The notes: generated by a model not told the origin, from the letters alone. Positions 8,322 through 18,975 are shown, counted from the first letter of the stretch. The stretch: 64,000 nt of DNA from Myxococcales bacterium (GCA_020633295.1 JACKDW010000001.1:744001-808000), one strand, 5' to 3'. Numbers and translations: made by a program.

Positions 8322-10082
8322 GGCCTCCGGATCGCTCCCCGCGACGCTGAGGCGGTTGGTCTCGGCGGTCACGACCCCGTCGCCCTCGGCGATCAACGAG
8401 ACGTCCACGCGCGTGCGGTAGATCTTGAGCAGGTGCTCCGAGTGCACGAGTTCGAGCAGCTCGGGGCGGTTGGTCCAGAACGGCTCGACCGTCGAGATGA
8501 TCACCCAGCGCACCGCGTACGTCTCGAAGTACTCCCGCAGCTCCGCGTCCGACGCGAGCCCGCGAGCGCGGCGACGAAACAGGTTCGCGTCCGAGTGCTC
8601 GAGGTTGCGCAGCGTGAAGCCGCCGAGCACCTGGGCGTCCGTCGCCCACGCGAGGCGGTCACCGAGCGGCGGGAACTCGACCAGGAACCGCCCCTGGCCG
8701 TCATCGTGCGCGCGGACCCAGTCCTCGATGGAGCGGACATCCGCGTTGAAGGCCGACCAGCGGAAGTCGGGGTGGATCCCGTAGCCGGACGCGGAGAGCG
8801 GCGTCGGGGCGCCGTCGGGCATGGGCGCGGGCGTCGGCAGCTGCGGCGCGAAGTAGTAGGTGACGTCACGCGCGACATCTTGGAGCGCGAGCGCGACCGG
8901 GATGAGCACCAGCGCGAGCTCGCGTCGAGCTCGCCAAGGACGCGCGCGGATCCAGGCGGCGGCCAGCTCGACGCACGCCGCCGCGGGTATCACACACAAG
9001 AACGCGAGCGGCAGCACGTGTCGATAGGGCTGGATCTGCGCGACGGCGTGGCTGTAGCTGCCGAAGTACCCCAACGCGAACATCGCCAGGGCCGCGGTCG
9101 CCAGCGGCAGCGTCCGGGCGTCCCGCTCGCGTCGCCAGCGGAGGAGCGTGAGCACGCAGGCGACCACGACCGCGATGCGCAGCGACGTGCGCGTGCCGAT
9201 CAACCCGCTCGTCTTCGGATCGAGCAAGAGCGCCAGCAGGTCACCGACGATGAAGGAGGCGCCGGACTCGCCGAAGTACGCCGAGTCGAGGATGTAGTGC
9301 CAAAACCGGAACGCGGTGCGCAGCCAGTACGCGTTGACCGCGATGACGAAGCCCGCGATCGCCAGCACCCACGCGTGCTGACGCGCCCGCATCGACCGAA
9401 ACGCGCGCCCGTAGAGCGCGAACATCGGCACGACCGCGATGAAGAAGCTGTAGGGGTGGACGAGGTGCGCGAGCGCCAGCGTCACGGCCGCGCCCACGCC
9501 GTGGGCCGGGCGGAATTGCTCGGTGTAGCGGTAGAAGAGCGCGAGCGCGAGGACCACGAGGTACGAGGCGAACGCGTAGGAGACCATGCCCACGACCCAG
9601 CACCAGTGGGCGAACGAGTCGAACCACCACAGGCCCGCGCCGAGCCCGGCGGCGACCAGCGCGGGTCGGTGCTCGAGGCGAAACAGCCGGGCGGCCGCGT
9701 ACAGCACCGGGATCACGGCGAGGTGCGCGAGCAGGACGAAGGTGTTGAACGCGGCCGCTTTCGAAAGACCCGCGCGGTGCAGCGCGTAGGTCCACAGCTC
9801 CCAGCCCTTGTTGTCCGCGTCGAAGATCACGCCCGCGGGCTGCCCCGCGAGCAGCTGGACGTCGTAGACCCAGGCGCGCCCCCAGCCCTCCAGGCCCTCG
9901 AGCACCCGCCACGCCTGGGCGATGTGGGTGTCGTAGTCGACGACGGCCATCGGCCGGTCGCCGAACCACACCTCGACGCCGACGAAGTACGCGAGGAGGC
10001 CGAGGTGAAGAGCCAGCAAGAGCGCCAGCGAGGCAGCTCGCCGGAGGAGCGCGGTGGGGCTACGCGTCGTCGTCGAGTCCAT
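8172..10082 (-). CDS. Polytopic membrane protein, GT-C-like (paralogue B of an inverted pair)
   Basis: 636 residues if started at ATG 10082; a TTG at 10106 would add 8 residues and give exactly the length of paralogue A. About ten membrane helices and a soluble C-terminal domain follow the same plan: YDTHIAQAWRVLEGLEGWG, DVQLLAGQPAGVIFDADNK, DDGQGRFLVEFPPLGD, DAQVLGGFTLRNLEH and YHWLETLECAPGC. Identity to paralogue A is very high in these blocks and lower in the helices, so the blocks probably form the active or binding site. The gene faces paralogue A tail to tail. Function is inferred as glycosyl transfer from a lipid carrier, with low certainty. Confidence 0.65.
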   Translation of the reverse strand: MDSTTTRSPTALLRRAASLALLLALHLGLLAYFVGVEVWFGDRPMAVVDYDTHIAQAWRVLEGLEGWGRAWVYDVQLLAGQPAGVIFDADNKGWELWTYALHRAGLSKAAAFNTFVLLAHLAVIPVLYAAARLFRLEHRPALVAAGLGAGLWWFDSFAHWCWVVGMVSYAFASYLVVLALALFYRYTEQFRPAHGVGAAVTLALAHLVHPYSFFIAVVPMFALYGRAFRSMRARQHAWVLAIAGFVIAVNAYWLRTAFRFWHYILDSAYFGESGASFIVGDLLALLLDPKTSGLIGTRTSLRIAVVVACVLTLLRWRRERDARTLPLATAALAMFALGYFGSYSHAVAQIQPYRHVLPLAFLCVIPAAACVELAAAWIRARPWRARRELALVLIPVALALQDVARDVTYYFAPQLPTPAPMPDGAPTPLSASGYGIHPDFRWSAFNADVRSIEDWVRAHDDGQGRFLVEFPPLGDRLAWATDAQVLGGFTLRNLEHSDANLFRRRARGLASDAELREYFETYAVRWVIISTVEPFWTNRPELLELVHSEHLLKIYRTRVDVSLIAEGDGVVTAETNRLSVAGSDPEADVVLRYHWLETLECAPGCAIEREPVPHDRVGFIRVPAPHPADFVIENGY

Positions 10083-10428
10083 GTGGCGAGGCGTGACCCT
10101 CGCCAATTCTCACCAGGGGATCAAGAGGCACTTCCGATCAGGCGCACCTCAGGCTGGCGTCGAGAACGTCGGGCGCCCGCGCTGCGCCGCGTCATGCACA
10201 TGCACAGGTTCCCGCTTGACGCCCGCGACCCGTGCTTCGTGCGTCCGCGACGTGAACAGCCCGCGGCTCGCGTAGGCGCTCGAGCGTCGCGCCGCCACTC
10301 CGAGCGCGCCTCGACGCGGATCGCCCTCGCGCGTCCCGGCTACCTCGATCGACGAGCTGTACTCTGGGTCAGCGGCGCGCCGCGAACCTGATCAGGCCCC
10401 GCGGCAGCCGTCGAAATCCCGCGTATCT
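10083..10428. other. Intergenic region, no gene seen
   Basis: About 350 bases upstream of paralogue B. Open frames here are short and Arg-rich. No convincing promoter, repeat or RNA structure was found. It probably holds the promoter of the minus-strand membrane protein gene. Confidence 0.4.
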
Positions 10429-10947
10429 TCAAGGAGATAGCGCGCCAGCGCGGGTTGAGCGTGACCACCGCCCGCTGACGCCGTGGTCAAACGCGGCGAC
10501 CTCCACCTCCAAAAGCCGCCGTGGCGACTCGCGGCTCTCGACCCACGCGAGGACCACCGACGCGGCGTCTCCGTCGACGCGAAGGTCCGTTGGCGACGAG
10601 AGCTGCTCGCTGGTCAGCGTCGCGGTCACGCCGGTCTCCAAGTCCACGCGCAGCTGTCGCTCGTCGCCGAAGCTGACCAGGGCGGAGGACCCGAAGGTTC
10701 GGAGGTCAAGTCGCCCGGGTCTCGGCGCTTGGATCTCGAGCGTCCAGATCGGCGCGCCGTTCTCCGCTTGTTTCACGAGATAGTGGCTGGGCGCGGTCAT
10801 CCCGTTCCAGGAGCGGGCGTACAGCAGGAGGCCGTCACCCCCGCCGCGCCTCGCCGCCGCGCTCGAGTGTTCACGACGCCGTGGTCGCGACCGCGAAGCC
10901 GCCGCGAAGCGCCGCCGCGACGTCGCGCGACGCCTCACCTGACTCAA
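10429..10947 (-). pseudogene. Probable decayed fragment of a propeller-type protein
   Basis: The minus strand encodes a protein-like stretch, from about GGDGLLLYARSWNG through APIWTLEIQAPRPGRLDLR and SALVSFGDERQLRVDLETG, to about 10470. Its alternating hydrophobic pattern resembles one or two beta-propeller blades. Upstream the same frame turns into Arg/Ala-rich nonsense, while a different frame at 10870-10960 reads ASRDVAAALRGGFAVATTAS and then stops. This looks like one frame break in an old gene that has lost its N-terminus and signal. It could also be a real small protein with a misjudged start. No start codon with a ribosome-binding site is visible. Confidence 0.35.
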
Positions 10948-10991
10948 AAGACTGCCGCCGACGCGGCGCGTCGCCGGCGAGCTCGCGCGCG

Positions 10992-11384
10992 CTAGCGGCT
11001 GCGCGTGACCGCGAACAGCAGCATGCCGAGGAACACGACGATCGGCAGGACGTAGGGGATCGCGGCGACGCCACCGACGGCGAAGTTGTTCCAGCCGAAC
11101 AGGATCTCGGCGAACACGACCGCGCCCGAGACCAGCAGCGCGCCCACGGCCTCGGGCCAGTTGGTCGCGACGCGCAGCCCGAGCAGGTACACGACGAGCC
11201 CGGCGACGCCGGCGATGGTCGGGAACGCCCAGCTCGGGAGGCCCATGAACGCGTCCATCCCGTTCTTGGCCACGTCGGGGTTGCTGATCGCGAAGTTCGC
11301 GACCACCACGCCGACCGCCAAGACCAGGCCGAGGAGCAACCAGGTCTGCATGCGAGATTTCTGTTGATGTGAGTCGAGCGCCAT
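10992..11384 (-). CDS. Small integral membrane protein, four helices
   Basis: 130 residues from the ATG at 11384. Four hydrophobic helices are evident: WLLLGLVLAVGVVVANFAI, FPTIAGVAGLVVYLLGL, VGALLVSGAVVFAEILFGW and YVLPIVVFLGMLLFAV. The short N-terminus is basic and polar, and the C-terminus ends in Arg. No family is recognised. It is divergent from the histidine kinase gene, 219 bases apart, so the two may share a control region. Confidence 0.7.
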   Translation of the reverse strand: MALDSHQQKSRMQTWLLLGLVLAVGVVVANFAISNPDVAKNGMDAFMGLPSWAFPTIAGVAGLVVYLLGLRVATNWPEAVGALLVSGAVVFAEILFGWNNFAVGGVAAIPYVLPIVVFLGMLLFAVTRSR

Positions 11385-11603
11385 CGTGAGCCGTGTCTTG
11401 TTGCCGGTTCCGCGCTGGCGCGGCGGAGCGAGCCAGCGCCAGTCAGGTCAACCTACCGCGAGTCGACGGTGCCGCCAACAGGCCGCGGCGCGGCGCGAAT
11501 TCGGCCGGCCGGCCCGGCCGAAGGCTTCGCGCTTGCGGACGCCCGCGCGCCGTGGTCTCGTCGACGCGCGCGGGCTCTATGTCCGCGCGGTCAGGATGCG
11601 CTG

Positions 11604-13055
<1,452 letters not shown>

Positions 13056-13151
13056 CGGACCCCCGGCCGGTCGCTCTTGGCTTGCGCTCCCCCGCCTCCG
13101 CGTGGTGGCCTGGTTTTGGCGCGGACGCCGGCCCGCGCGACTCGAGACTGC

Positions 13152-13727
13152 ATGCTCACCGAGGCTCGTCTGTCCTACGCGCTTCGCATCACGCTGCGCG
13201 TGCCGCTGCTGCGTGAGACCGCCGATCCGAGCGACGCGGCGCTCGACCACCACCTCGTCGAGCTGCTGCACGTCAACGATCAGGGCGAGGAGGAGCTGGC
13301 CGCGCGCGCGCTCGTCTACCGCGTGCGCCGCTTCGAAGCCGAGGACATCCTCAAGGCCGCCGACGCCGACGGCTACACCGAGCTGCTCGAGCACGTCTGC
13401 GACGAGGCGCTCGACCGCGACGGCAACCCGCACGCGAGCTTCTCCGAGGCGCTCGGCGAGGTCTGCTGCGATCCGCTGATCCTCGACCGGATCGAGTTCG
13501 TGCAGCCGCTGCACGACGCGCCGATGCTGCGCGCGCTCATGGCCCGCGGGATCCTCGACACGCTGGGCCGCGGCATGGAGATCCTGTTCCTGCCGGGCGG
13601 CGCGCGCGACTTCCCGATCTGGGAGCGGGCGCTCGGCGCGATCCGGGTCGGCGAATTCACGGTCGTCTCGGCCGCGCTCGAGCTGCCCGAGTTCCCGCCG
13701 CGCGGCACCCTCGGCGACTGCAACTGA
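13152..13727 (+). CDS. Hypothetical acidic protein
   Basis: 191 residues from ATG 13152, which starts MLTEARLSYALRITLRVPL. An upstream in-frame start (13077) would add a Pro/Arg-rich stretch that does not look coding. The protein is mixed alpha/beta and acidic, with no signal peptide or membrane segment. A Gly-rich turn (ILFLPGGARDFP) occurs late. I do not recognise a family. It lies 96 bases after the hybrid kinase and 75 before the carboxypeptidase on the same strand, so the three could share a transcript. Confidence 0.65.
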   Translation: MLTEARLSYALRITLRVPLLRETADPSDAALDHHLVELLHVNDQGEEELAARALVYRVRRFEAEDILKAADADGYTELLEHVCDEALDRDGNPHASFSEALGEVCCDPLILDRIEFVQPLHDAPMLRALMARGILDTLGRGMEILFLPGGARDFPIWERALGAIRVGEFTVVSAALELPEFPPRGTLGDCN

Positions 13728-13802
13728 GGCGCGCGCGACCGCGGAGGCCTTGCGCCGCGGCGCCGCTTCCTGCAACGTGACGGGCCCAAGGCGGCGCTCA
13801 GC

Positions 13803-14930
13803 ATGCACATCTCCACGCGATTCGACAGCGGCAACATCGAGGTCATCAAGGCGACGTCGCCCGACGACGTGCAGCTCAAGATCCGGGTCGACCACGGCTC
13901 CGAGTTCCTCCAGTGGTTCCACTTCCGGGTCGTCGGCGCGCGCGCCCAGCCGCTCACGCTCAAGCTCGTCAACGCCGCGCAGGCCAGCTACCCCAAGGGC
14001 TGGGAGAACTACCGCGCCGTCGCCTCGTATGACCGCCAGGAGTGGTTCCGCGTGCCGACGAGCTACGAGGGCGGCGTCCTGAAGATCCAGCACACGCCCG
14101 AGGCCGACTCGGTCTACTACGCGTACTTCGCCCCCTACTCGCACGAGCGCCACCAGGACCTGCTCTCCCGCAGCCAGCGCTCGCCGCGGTGCCGCCTCGA
14201 GCTGCTCGGGCGCACGCTCGACGGCCGCGACCTCGACCTGCTGACGATCGGCGACCCGGCGCGCGCCGAGCGTGCGTGCTGGATCATCGCGCGGCAGCAC
14301 CCCGGCGAGAGCATGGCGGAGTGGCTGATCGAGGGCGTGCTCGATCGCCTGCTCGACGAGCACGACCCGGTCGCGCGCGCGCTGCTCGAGCGCGCGGCGT
14401 TCTACGTCGTCCCCAACATGAACCCCGACGGCAGCGCGCGCGGGCACCTGCGCACCAACGCGGTGGGCGCGAACCTCAACCGCGAGTGGGAGACGCCGAC
14501 GATGGAGCGCAGCCCGGAGGTGTTCTTGGTCCGCGAGCGCATGCGGGCGACCGGCGTCGACTTCTTCCTCGACGTCCACGGCGACGAGGGGCTGCCCTAC
14601 AACTTCATCGCCGGCCCCGACGGCGTGCCGGGGCTCCGCCGCGAGGTGCTCGCGCTGCAGCAGGAGTACGAGCGCGCGCTGACGCGCCTGTGCCCGGACT
14701 TCCAGACCAAGTACGGCTACCCGCGCGCCGCCCCGGGCAAGGCCAACATGACGATGGCGACGAACCACGTGGCGGACGCGTTCCAGTGCCTGTCGATGAC
14801 GCTCGAGCAGCCGTTCAAGGACAACGCCGACGCGCCTGACCCGAGGTACGGCTGGTCGCCCACGCGCTGCCGCACGCTCGGCGTCGCGACCCTCGACGCG
14901 CTGTACGCCGTGTTCGACGACCTGCGCTAG
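13803..14930 (+). CDS. M14-family zinc carboxypeptidase, cytosolic carboxypeptidase type
   Basis: 375 residues. The N-terminal 120 residues form the beta-rich domain typical of cytosolic carboxypeptidases (CCP/AGTPBP1-like), with FLQWFHFRVVGA and YYAYFAPYSHERH. The peptidase domain carries the zinc ligands His166 and Glu169 (RQHPGES) and His259 (DVHGDE). NPDGSARGHLRTNAVGANLNRE provides the substrate-carboxylate Asn-Arg, and the general base is Glu335 (LEQPF). There is no signal peptide, so it acts in the cytoplasm. In eukaryotes the family trims C-terminal Glu residues; bacterial substrates are not established. All catalytic residues appear intact. Confidence 0.88.
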   Translation: MHISTRFDSGNIEVIKATSPDDVQLKIRVDHGSEFLQWFHFRVVGARAQPLTLKLVNAAQASYPKGWENYRAVASYDRQEWFRVPTSYEGGVLKIQHTPEADSVYYAYFAPYSHERHQDLLSRSQRSPRCRLELLGRTLDGRDLDLLTIGDPARAERACWIIARQHPGESMAEWLIEGVLDRLLDEHDPVARALLERAAFYVVPNMNPDGSARGHLRTNAVGANLNREWETPTMERSPEVFLVRERMRATGVDFFLDVHGDEGLPYNFIAGPDGVPGLRREVLALQQEYERALTRLCPDFQTKYGYPRAAPGKANMTMATNHVADAFQCLSMTLEQPFKDNADAPDPRYGWSPTRCRTLGVATLDALYAVFDDLR

Positions 14931-14982
14931 CGCGAGATTGGCGCGGGTCGAGCCGGCGGCGCGGGTCGAGCAGCTGCGCCCG

Positions 14983-15378
14983 CTACGAGGGCTTGACGTG
15001 CAGCGCCCGGTCGCGCTCGAGCTGCTCCTGGTAGGCGACGCTGTAGCGGACCCAGGGGCGCGCCTCGAGCCGCCGGTAGGCGATCAGGTCGCCGGTGCCC
15101 TCGCAGTAGCCGTACTCGCCGCGCTCGAGCTTGCCCAGCGCGTTGTCGATGAGCTTGAGCAGCTTGCGCTCCTTGGTGCTGAGCTTGAGCAGCAGCTTTT
15201 GGTTCTGCTCGACGGTCGCGCTGTCGACGTCGTCGGCCTGCCGCCCGCTGTCCGCCAGCGCGTCGGAGACGTGCCCCTTCATCCGCCGGACCGTCTCCAC
15301 CCGGTGCTGCTTGAGCAGCGCGCGGAACCGCCGGAGGTCCTCGGGTCTCAGTTCATCGTCTTGTTCAGGCTGCGGCAT
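14983..15378 (-). CDS. DksA/TraR-family RNA polymerase-binding protein, zinc-finger Cys mostly lost
   Basis: 131 residues from ATG 15378, chosen because AGGAGG lies 5 nt upstream (an earlier start at 15423 has none). The coiled-coil tip has DDVDSA, keeping the two Asp residues (49 and 52) that E. coli DksA uses in the RNA polymerase secondary channel. In the finger region the normal C-x2-C-x17-C-x2-C becomes Cys92, Thr95, Ser113, Ala116 with exact spacing, so a bound zinc is unlikely. The same kind of replacement is known in DksA2-type paralogues that work under zinc limitation. It should adjust transcription initiation together with ppGpp. It is convergent with the carboxypeptidase gene. Confidence 0.85.
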   Translation of the reverse strand: MPQPEQDDELRPEDLRRFRALLKQHRVETVRRMKGHVSDALADSGRQADDVDSATVEQNQKLLLKLSTKERKLLKLIDNALGKLERGEYGYCEGTGDLIAYRRLEARPWVRYSVAYQEQLERDRALHVKPS

Positions 15379-15512
15379 CGAGACCTCCTGGTGACGGCGG
15401 ACGTCACGGGGCGCGTCGGTCAACGGGGCCGCGTCACGACGTCCGCGCGCGACGATCGTACCGCCTCAAACGCAACGAAATCGCGAAATTCCGGCGCGCG
15501 CGATCGACCGCG

Positions 15513-16970
15513 CTACTCGATGGTGAGCTCGGTGCCGTCGAGCGGCTCCGCGACGAACGCCTGGTAGCGCAGCGCCTCGACGCGCGCGCGCGCGCAGGCG
15601 CGAAACGCCGTCAGCGCGTCGCCGCCGCCCGCGATGTTCGTCACCGCAGCGCGACCGCTCCGCGGCTCGATCCGCAGCGTCAGCTTCACGGCGTCGCTGC
15701 CGGAGGGCTTGGCGCACTTGCGCTTGATGTCGGCCCGCACGATGCGGAAGACGCCGTGGATGTCGCGGGCGGTCGGCGGCCGCGTGAGCGCGCGGTGCAG
15801 CGCCCACGCGATCGGCTCGTCCTCGACCTCGTCGCGCAGCGCGAGCGCCAGGACGCGCGCGCGCTTCTTGTCGGTGCCGGTCTGCGATCGTCGGTAGACG
15901 CGGAACGCGACGAGCGCCTCGAGCAGGCGGTGCACGCGGGTCGGCGCGTCGCTCGCGACGCTCTCGCCGATGCGCGTCAGCGCGTCGACGTCGAGCGCCT
16001 CGTGGTCGCGCCACGCGGGGGCCGCCAGCGCCAGCGCGCGCACATCCTCGGCGCCGGCCGGCGGCAGCCGGTCGAGCGCGCGCTCCATCGGCTGCCCGTC
16101 GGCGATCGCCCGAGCGCGCGCACGCGGCCGAGCTGCTGGGCGCCGGCTGGCGAGAGTTTCGCCCTCCGGCACGTCCCTGCAGCCGCGCGCGCGCCCGCGT
16201 GATGTCCTCGGCCGCCCGCGCCAGCTCATCGCTCTTGATCATCCGCGGCTCGATCGAGCGCGCGATCTGGGTCGAGAGCGCGCGCGTGAGCAGCAGCTCG
16301 GCTCGCAGCAGCCGCGCCTCGTTGAGCTGCTCGGACGCCGGCACGCCGCGGGCGCGATCGTGAATGGCGGCGAGCAGCTCGGTGTCGCTCGCGCGCAGCG
16401 CGGCCGGGTCGAGGGACCGCAGCCCGCCGCGCGCGTGCTCGAGGACCGAGCTGATGTCGCGGCCGCCGGTGTCGCCGGCCGCGGGCACGGTGTCGATGGT
16501 CGGCGTCGCCCCGGGCTCGTCCGCGACCTCCTCGACCGCCGGCGTGGGCTCGGGCGACGCGGTGACGACGACCTTCGCCGCGTCCTCCGGCGCGCGCCTC
16601 GGCCTCGGCGACCTCCGGCGCGACCTCCGGCGCGACCTCCGGCGCGACCTGCCCGGGAGTCGGTCCCCTCGGCGCGTCGACGTCGACGAGCGAGGCCGCG
16701 AGCGTGCCAGACGCGTCCGGCGGCCCCGAGACGCGCGCGCCGAGCCCCGAGCCGTACCAGATCGCGAGCAGGCACGCGGCCGCGAGCCCGACGTACCACA
16801 GCCGCGCGCTCGCGCGCTCGCGGGTCACCGGGGGCACCTGCTCCGCCTCGACGGTCTCGGCCGCGACCGCGCGCGTCGAGGTCGAGGCCGTCGGCGCGCC
16901 CTCAACCGACGCGGACGCGTGGCGACCCTCCTCGCGCGCGTCCGCGAGCCGCTCGCCATCGTCGTCGACT
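15513..16970 (-). pseudogene. Frameshifted C-terminal region of the upstream AAA-TPR gene (membrane anchor and outer domain)
   Basis: Protein-like sequence continues past the repeat at 16975-17010 but in three successive frames. The first (about 16970-16600) reads an acidic linker, then ARLWYVGLAAACLLAIWYGS (one membrane helix) and a VAPE repeat. The second (about 16595-16180) reads DISSVLEHARGGLRSLDPAA through ARAAEDITRARARLQ. The third (about 16175-15513) reads DVPEGETLASR to the end FVAEPLDGTELTIE. The breaks fit one-base changes at about 16960 and 16175 and a GC dinucleotide slip at about 16597. The last 70 residues, with a Cys and a Gly-Arg turn, resemble AgmX/TonB-type C-terminal modules (weak). 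Either the gene is broken or the sequence has errors in GC-rich repeats. Confidence 0.55.
16609..16650 (-). repeat. 12-bp in-frame tandem repeat (Val-Ala-Pro-Glu)
   Basis: About three and a half units of CGACCTCCGGCG encode VAPEVAPEVAPEV on the minus strand. An apparent frame break lies just next to it at about 16597. Confidence 0.75.
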
Positions 16971-18975
16971 CGCCGTCGACCTCGTCGACCTCGTCGACCT
17001 CGTCGACCTCGTCGTCCTCGGCGTCCGCGACGGCGCCGCGCGTCGAGGCGCTCGCGTCGGGGTCGACGGCCTCATACAGGTAGCGCGCGACCTCGCGGAA
17101 GTTGGGGTCCTGGCTCGCGACTTGGCTCAGCAGCGCCTGCGCGGTCGAGCGATCGCCGGCGCGCAGCGCCTCGACGCCCTGCTCGTACAGGCCGACCATG
17201 ACGCCCTCGCGCTGCAGTCGATCGAGCAGCGCGTCCCAGTCCTCGTGGCCCTCGGGGTAGCGCTCGGCGAGCTCCCGCGCGAGCGCGAGCGCGTCGGCGA
17301 TCTCGCCGCGCTCGCGCAGCTCGCGGAGCTCGGCGAGCCCGTCCTCGACGGCCTCGGCGCGCAGCTCGAGCTCGAGCGCGCGCGCCTCCTGCTCGAGCCC
17401 GCCGCGCTCGTAGGCCGCGTGGGCGCTGAGCAGGTCGCCGAGCTCGAGCGCCTCCTCGGCCCGTCGCCTACAGGTCTCTTCGAGCACCTCTAACGAGTCG
17501 GCGTGGTTCGGGGAGAATTTCAGCACGCGCTCGTGCAGCGAGAGCCGCCGCTCCTCGTCGTCCTCGCGCTCGACCGCGCTCAGCAGCACCTCGACGATCT
17601 GCGGGCGCGCGGCCTCGGGCTGGATCTCGTAGAGCCGCTCGAGCAGCCGGATCGCCTCGTCCTCCTCGCCGTCCTTGAGCAGCACGTCGGCGAGCAGCGC
17701 CATCGCGCCCGCGTGATTCGGGTTGAGCTCCAGCGCCGCGCGCAGGCGCGCGACGACGGCGTCGGAGCCGCGCAGCTCGATGGTGTGCGACATCGCGTGC
17801 GCGTCGCGGTAGTAGCGATCGGCCTCGGGCTCGACGTGATCGAGCTCGGCCTGCACGCGCCGCAGCGGCCGGTGACGCTGCACCGCGCGCCGCAGCAGCG
17901 GGTAGTAGATCCGCAGCAGCCGCTGCTCCTCGCCCCCGTAGCCGAGGCGCTCGATCAAGCCGCAGCGCTCGAGCTGCGCGGGCGCGCCCTGAAAGCGCAG
18001 GCCGATGTCGTGCACGCCGCGGGCGTCGAGCGCGGCGCGCAGCTCCCCGAGCGACACCTGATCGTGATCGGCGTCGGCGACCGCCGCGAGCACCACCCGC
18101 GCCTCGGGCGAGAGGCTCTCCCAGACCGCGCGGACGATCGGCTCCGCGGCCCCCACGACGCGCTCCGCCGCCGACACGACGTCGGCGTCGGTCGCCGTCG
18201 GCGTGCTCGCGGGATCGTAGTAGTTCAGCTCCTCCCACACCTCGGAGCACAGCAGCTGCGTCAGCTCCGGGTGGCCGCGCCCGAGCGCCCACACCGAGGC
18301 CTCGGCCTTGGCCGACCAGCGCATGCCGCCGCGCTGCTTGGATCGACGGACGAGCGCGCACACGTCCGCGAACTCGAGCGGCGGGACGTCGAGGATGACG
18401 TGGTCGGTCGCGTCGAGCCCGGGCCCCGCGGCCGCGCTCGCGCGCCCGAGGTCGAGCTCGCGCGCCGCGACCCAGCGCAGCTCGGGCGCCGTCGCGCCCA
18501 GTCCCTCGAGCAGCAGCTTGAGCTCGAGCGCGAGCGCTCGTCGCGCGGGGTTCGCGAGCGAGGGGATCGAGTCGACGACCAGCAGCAGCCGCCGCGCGCC
18601 GAGCCCCTCGCACACGCGCGGCGCCCAGTTGTTGCCAAACGCCACGATCGGATCGCCCGACAGCGTCGGCGGCTGAATGCGCAGCGCTCGCGCGATCGCC
18701 AGCGAGAGCCCGCGGACGAGCTCCGCGCTCCCCTGGTCGCGGCTCGGATCGTAGAACACGGGGACGAGGTCCGTCGGCGACCACGTCGGCGCCTCGACGC
18801 GCACGCGATGGAGCAAGGAGGTCTTGCCGATCCGTCGCTGGCCTCGCAGCCAGACCCCGCGCGCGCCCTCGGTCAACGTCGCGCGCAGCTCCGCGAGCTC
18901 GCGCGTGCGCCCGACGAACGCGTCCGCCTGGACGACGGGGCGTCCGATTCGATACGGGTTCTCGACGAGCTTCAT
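16825..18975 (-). CDS. AAA-family ATPase with TPR repeats; 3' end runs out of frame
   Basis: The start is ATG 18975 (MKLVENPYRIG). The P-loop is GQRRIGKTSLLHR (about residues 46-58), with the Walker B-like LLLVVDSIPSL. This is an AAA_16/Orc-like STAND-type ATPase domain (residues about 20-280), followed by a winged-helix-like part and then several tetratricopeptide repeats (about 375-650, for example ALELNPNHAGAMALLADVL). After the DEVDEVDEV repeat the frame degenerates into Arg-rich sequence and stops at 16825, while the true continuation is in another frame (see 15513-16970). The intact protein would be an ATPase-TPR-membrane-outer-domain signalling or scaffold protein of a myxobacterial type. 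The partner is unknown. Confidence 0.75.
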   Translation of the reverse strand: MKLVENPYRIGRPVVQADAFVGRTRELAELRATLTEGARGVWLRGQRRIGKTSLLHRVRVEAPTWSPTDLVPVFYDPSRDQGSAELVRGLSLAIARALRIQPPTLSGDPIVAFGNNWAPRVCEGLGARRLLLVVDSIPSLANPARRALALELKLLLEGLGATAPELRWVAARELDLGRASAAAGPGLDATDHVILDVPPLEFADVCALVRRSKQRGGMRWSAKAEASVWALGRGHPELTQLLCSEVWEELNYYDPASTPTATDADVVSAAERVVGAAEPIVRAVWESLSPEARVVLAAVADADHDQVSLGELRAALDARGVHDIGLRFQGAPAQLERCGLIERLGYGGEEQRLLRIYYPLLRRAVQRHRPLRRVQAELDHVEPEADRYYRDAHAMSHTIELRGSDAVVARLRAALELNPNHAGAMALLADVLLKDGEEDEAIRLLERLYEIQPEAARPQIVEVLLSAVEREDDEERRLSLHERVLKFSPNHADSLEVLEETCRRRAEEALELGDLLSAHAAYERGGLEQEARALELELRAEAVEDGLAELRELRERGEIADALALARELAERYPEGHEDWDALLDRLQREGVMVGLYEQGVEALRAGDRSTAQALLSQVASQDPNFREVARYLYEAVDPDASASTRGAVADAEDDEVDEVDEVDEVDGESTTMASGSRTRARRVATRPRRLRARRRPRPRRARSRPRPSRRSRCPR
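16975..17010 (-). repeat. 9-bp in-frame tandem repeat (Asp-Glu-Val)
   Basis: Four units of GTCGACCTC encode DEVDEVDEV. The reading frame of the surrounding gene breaks just downstream, at about 16960. Confidence 0.8.
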
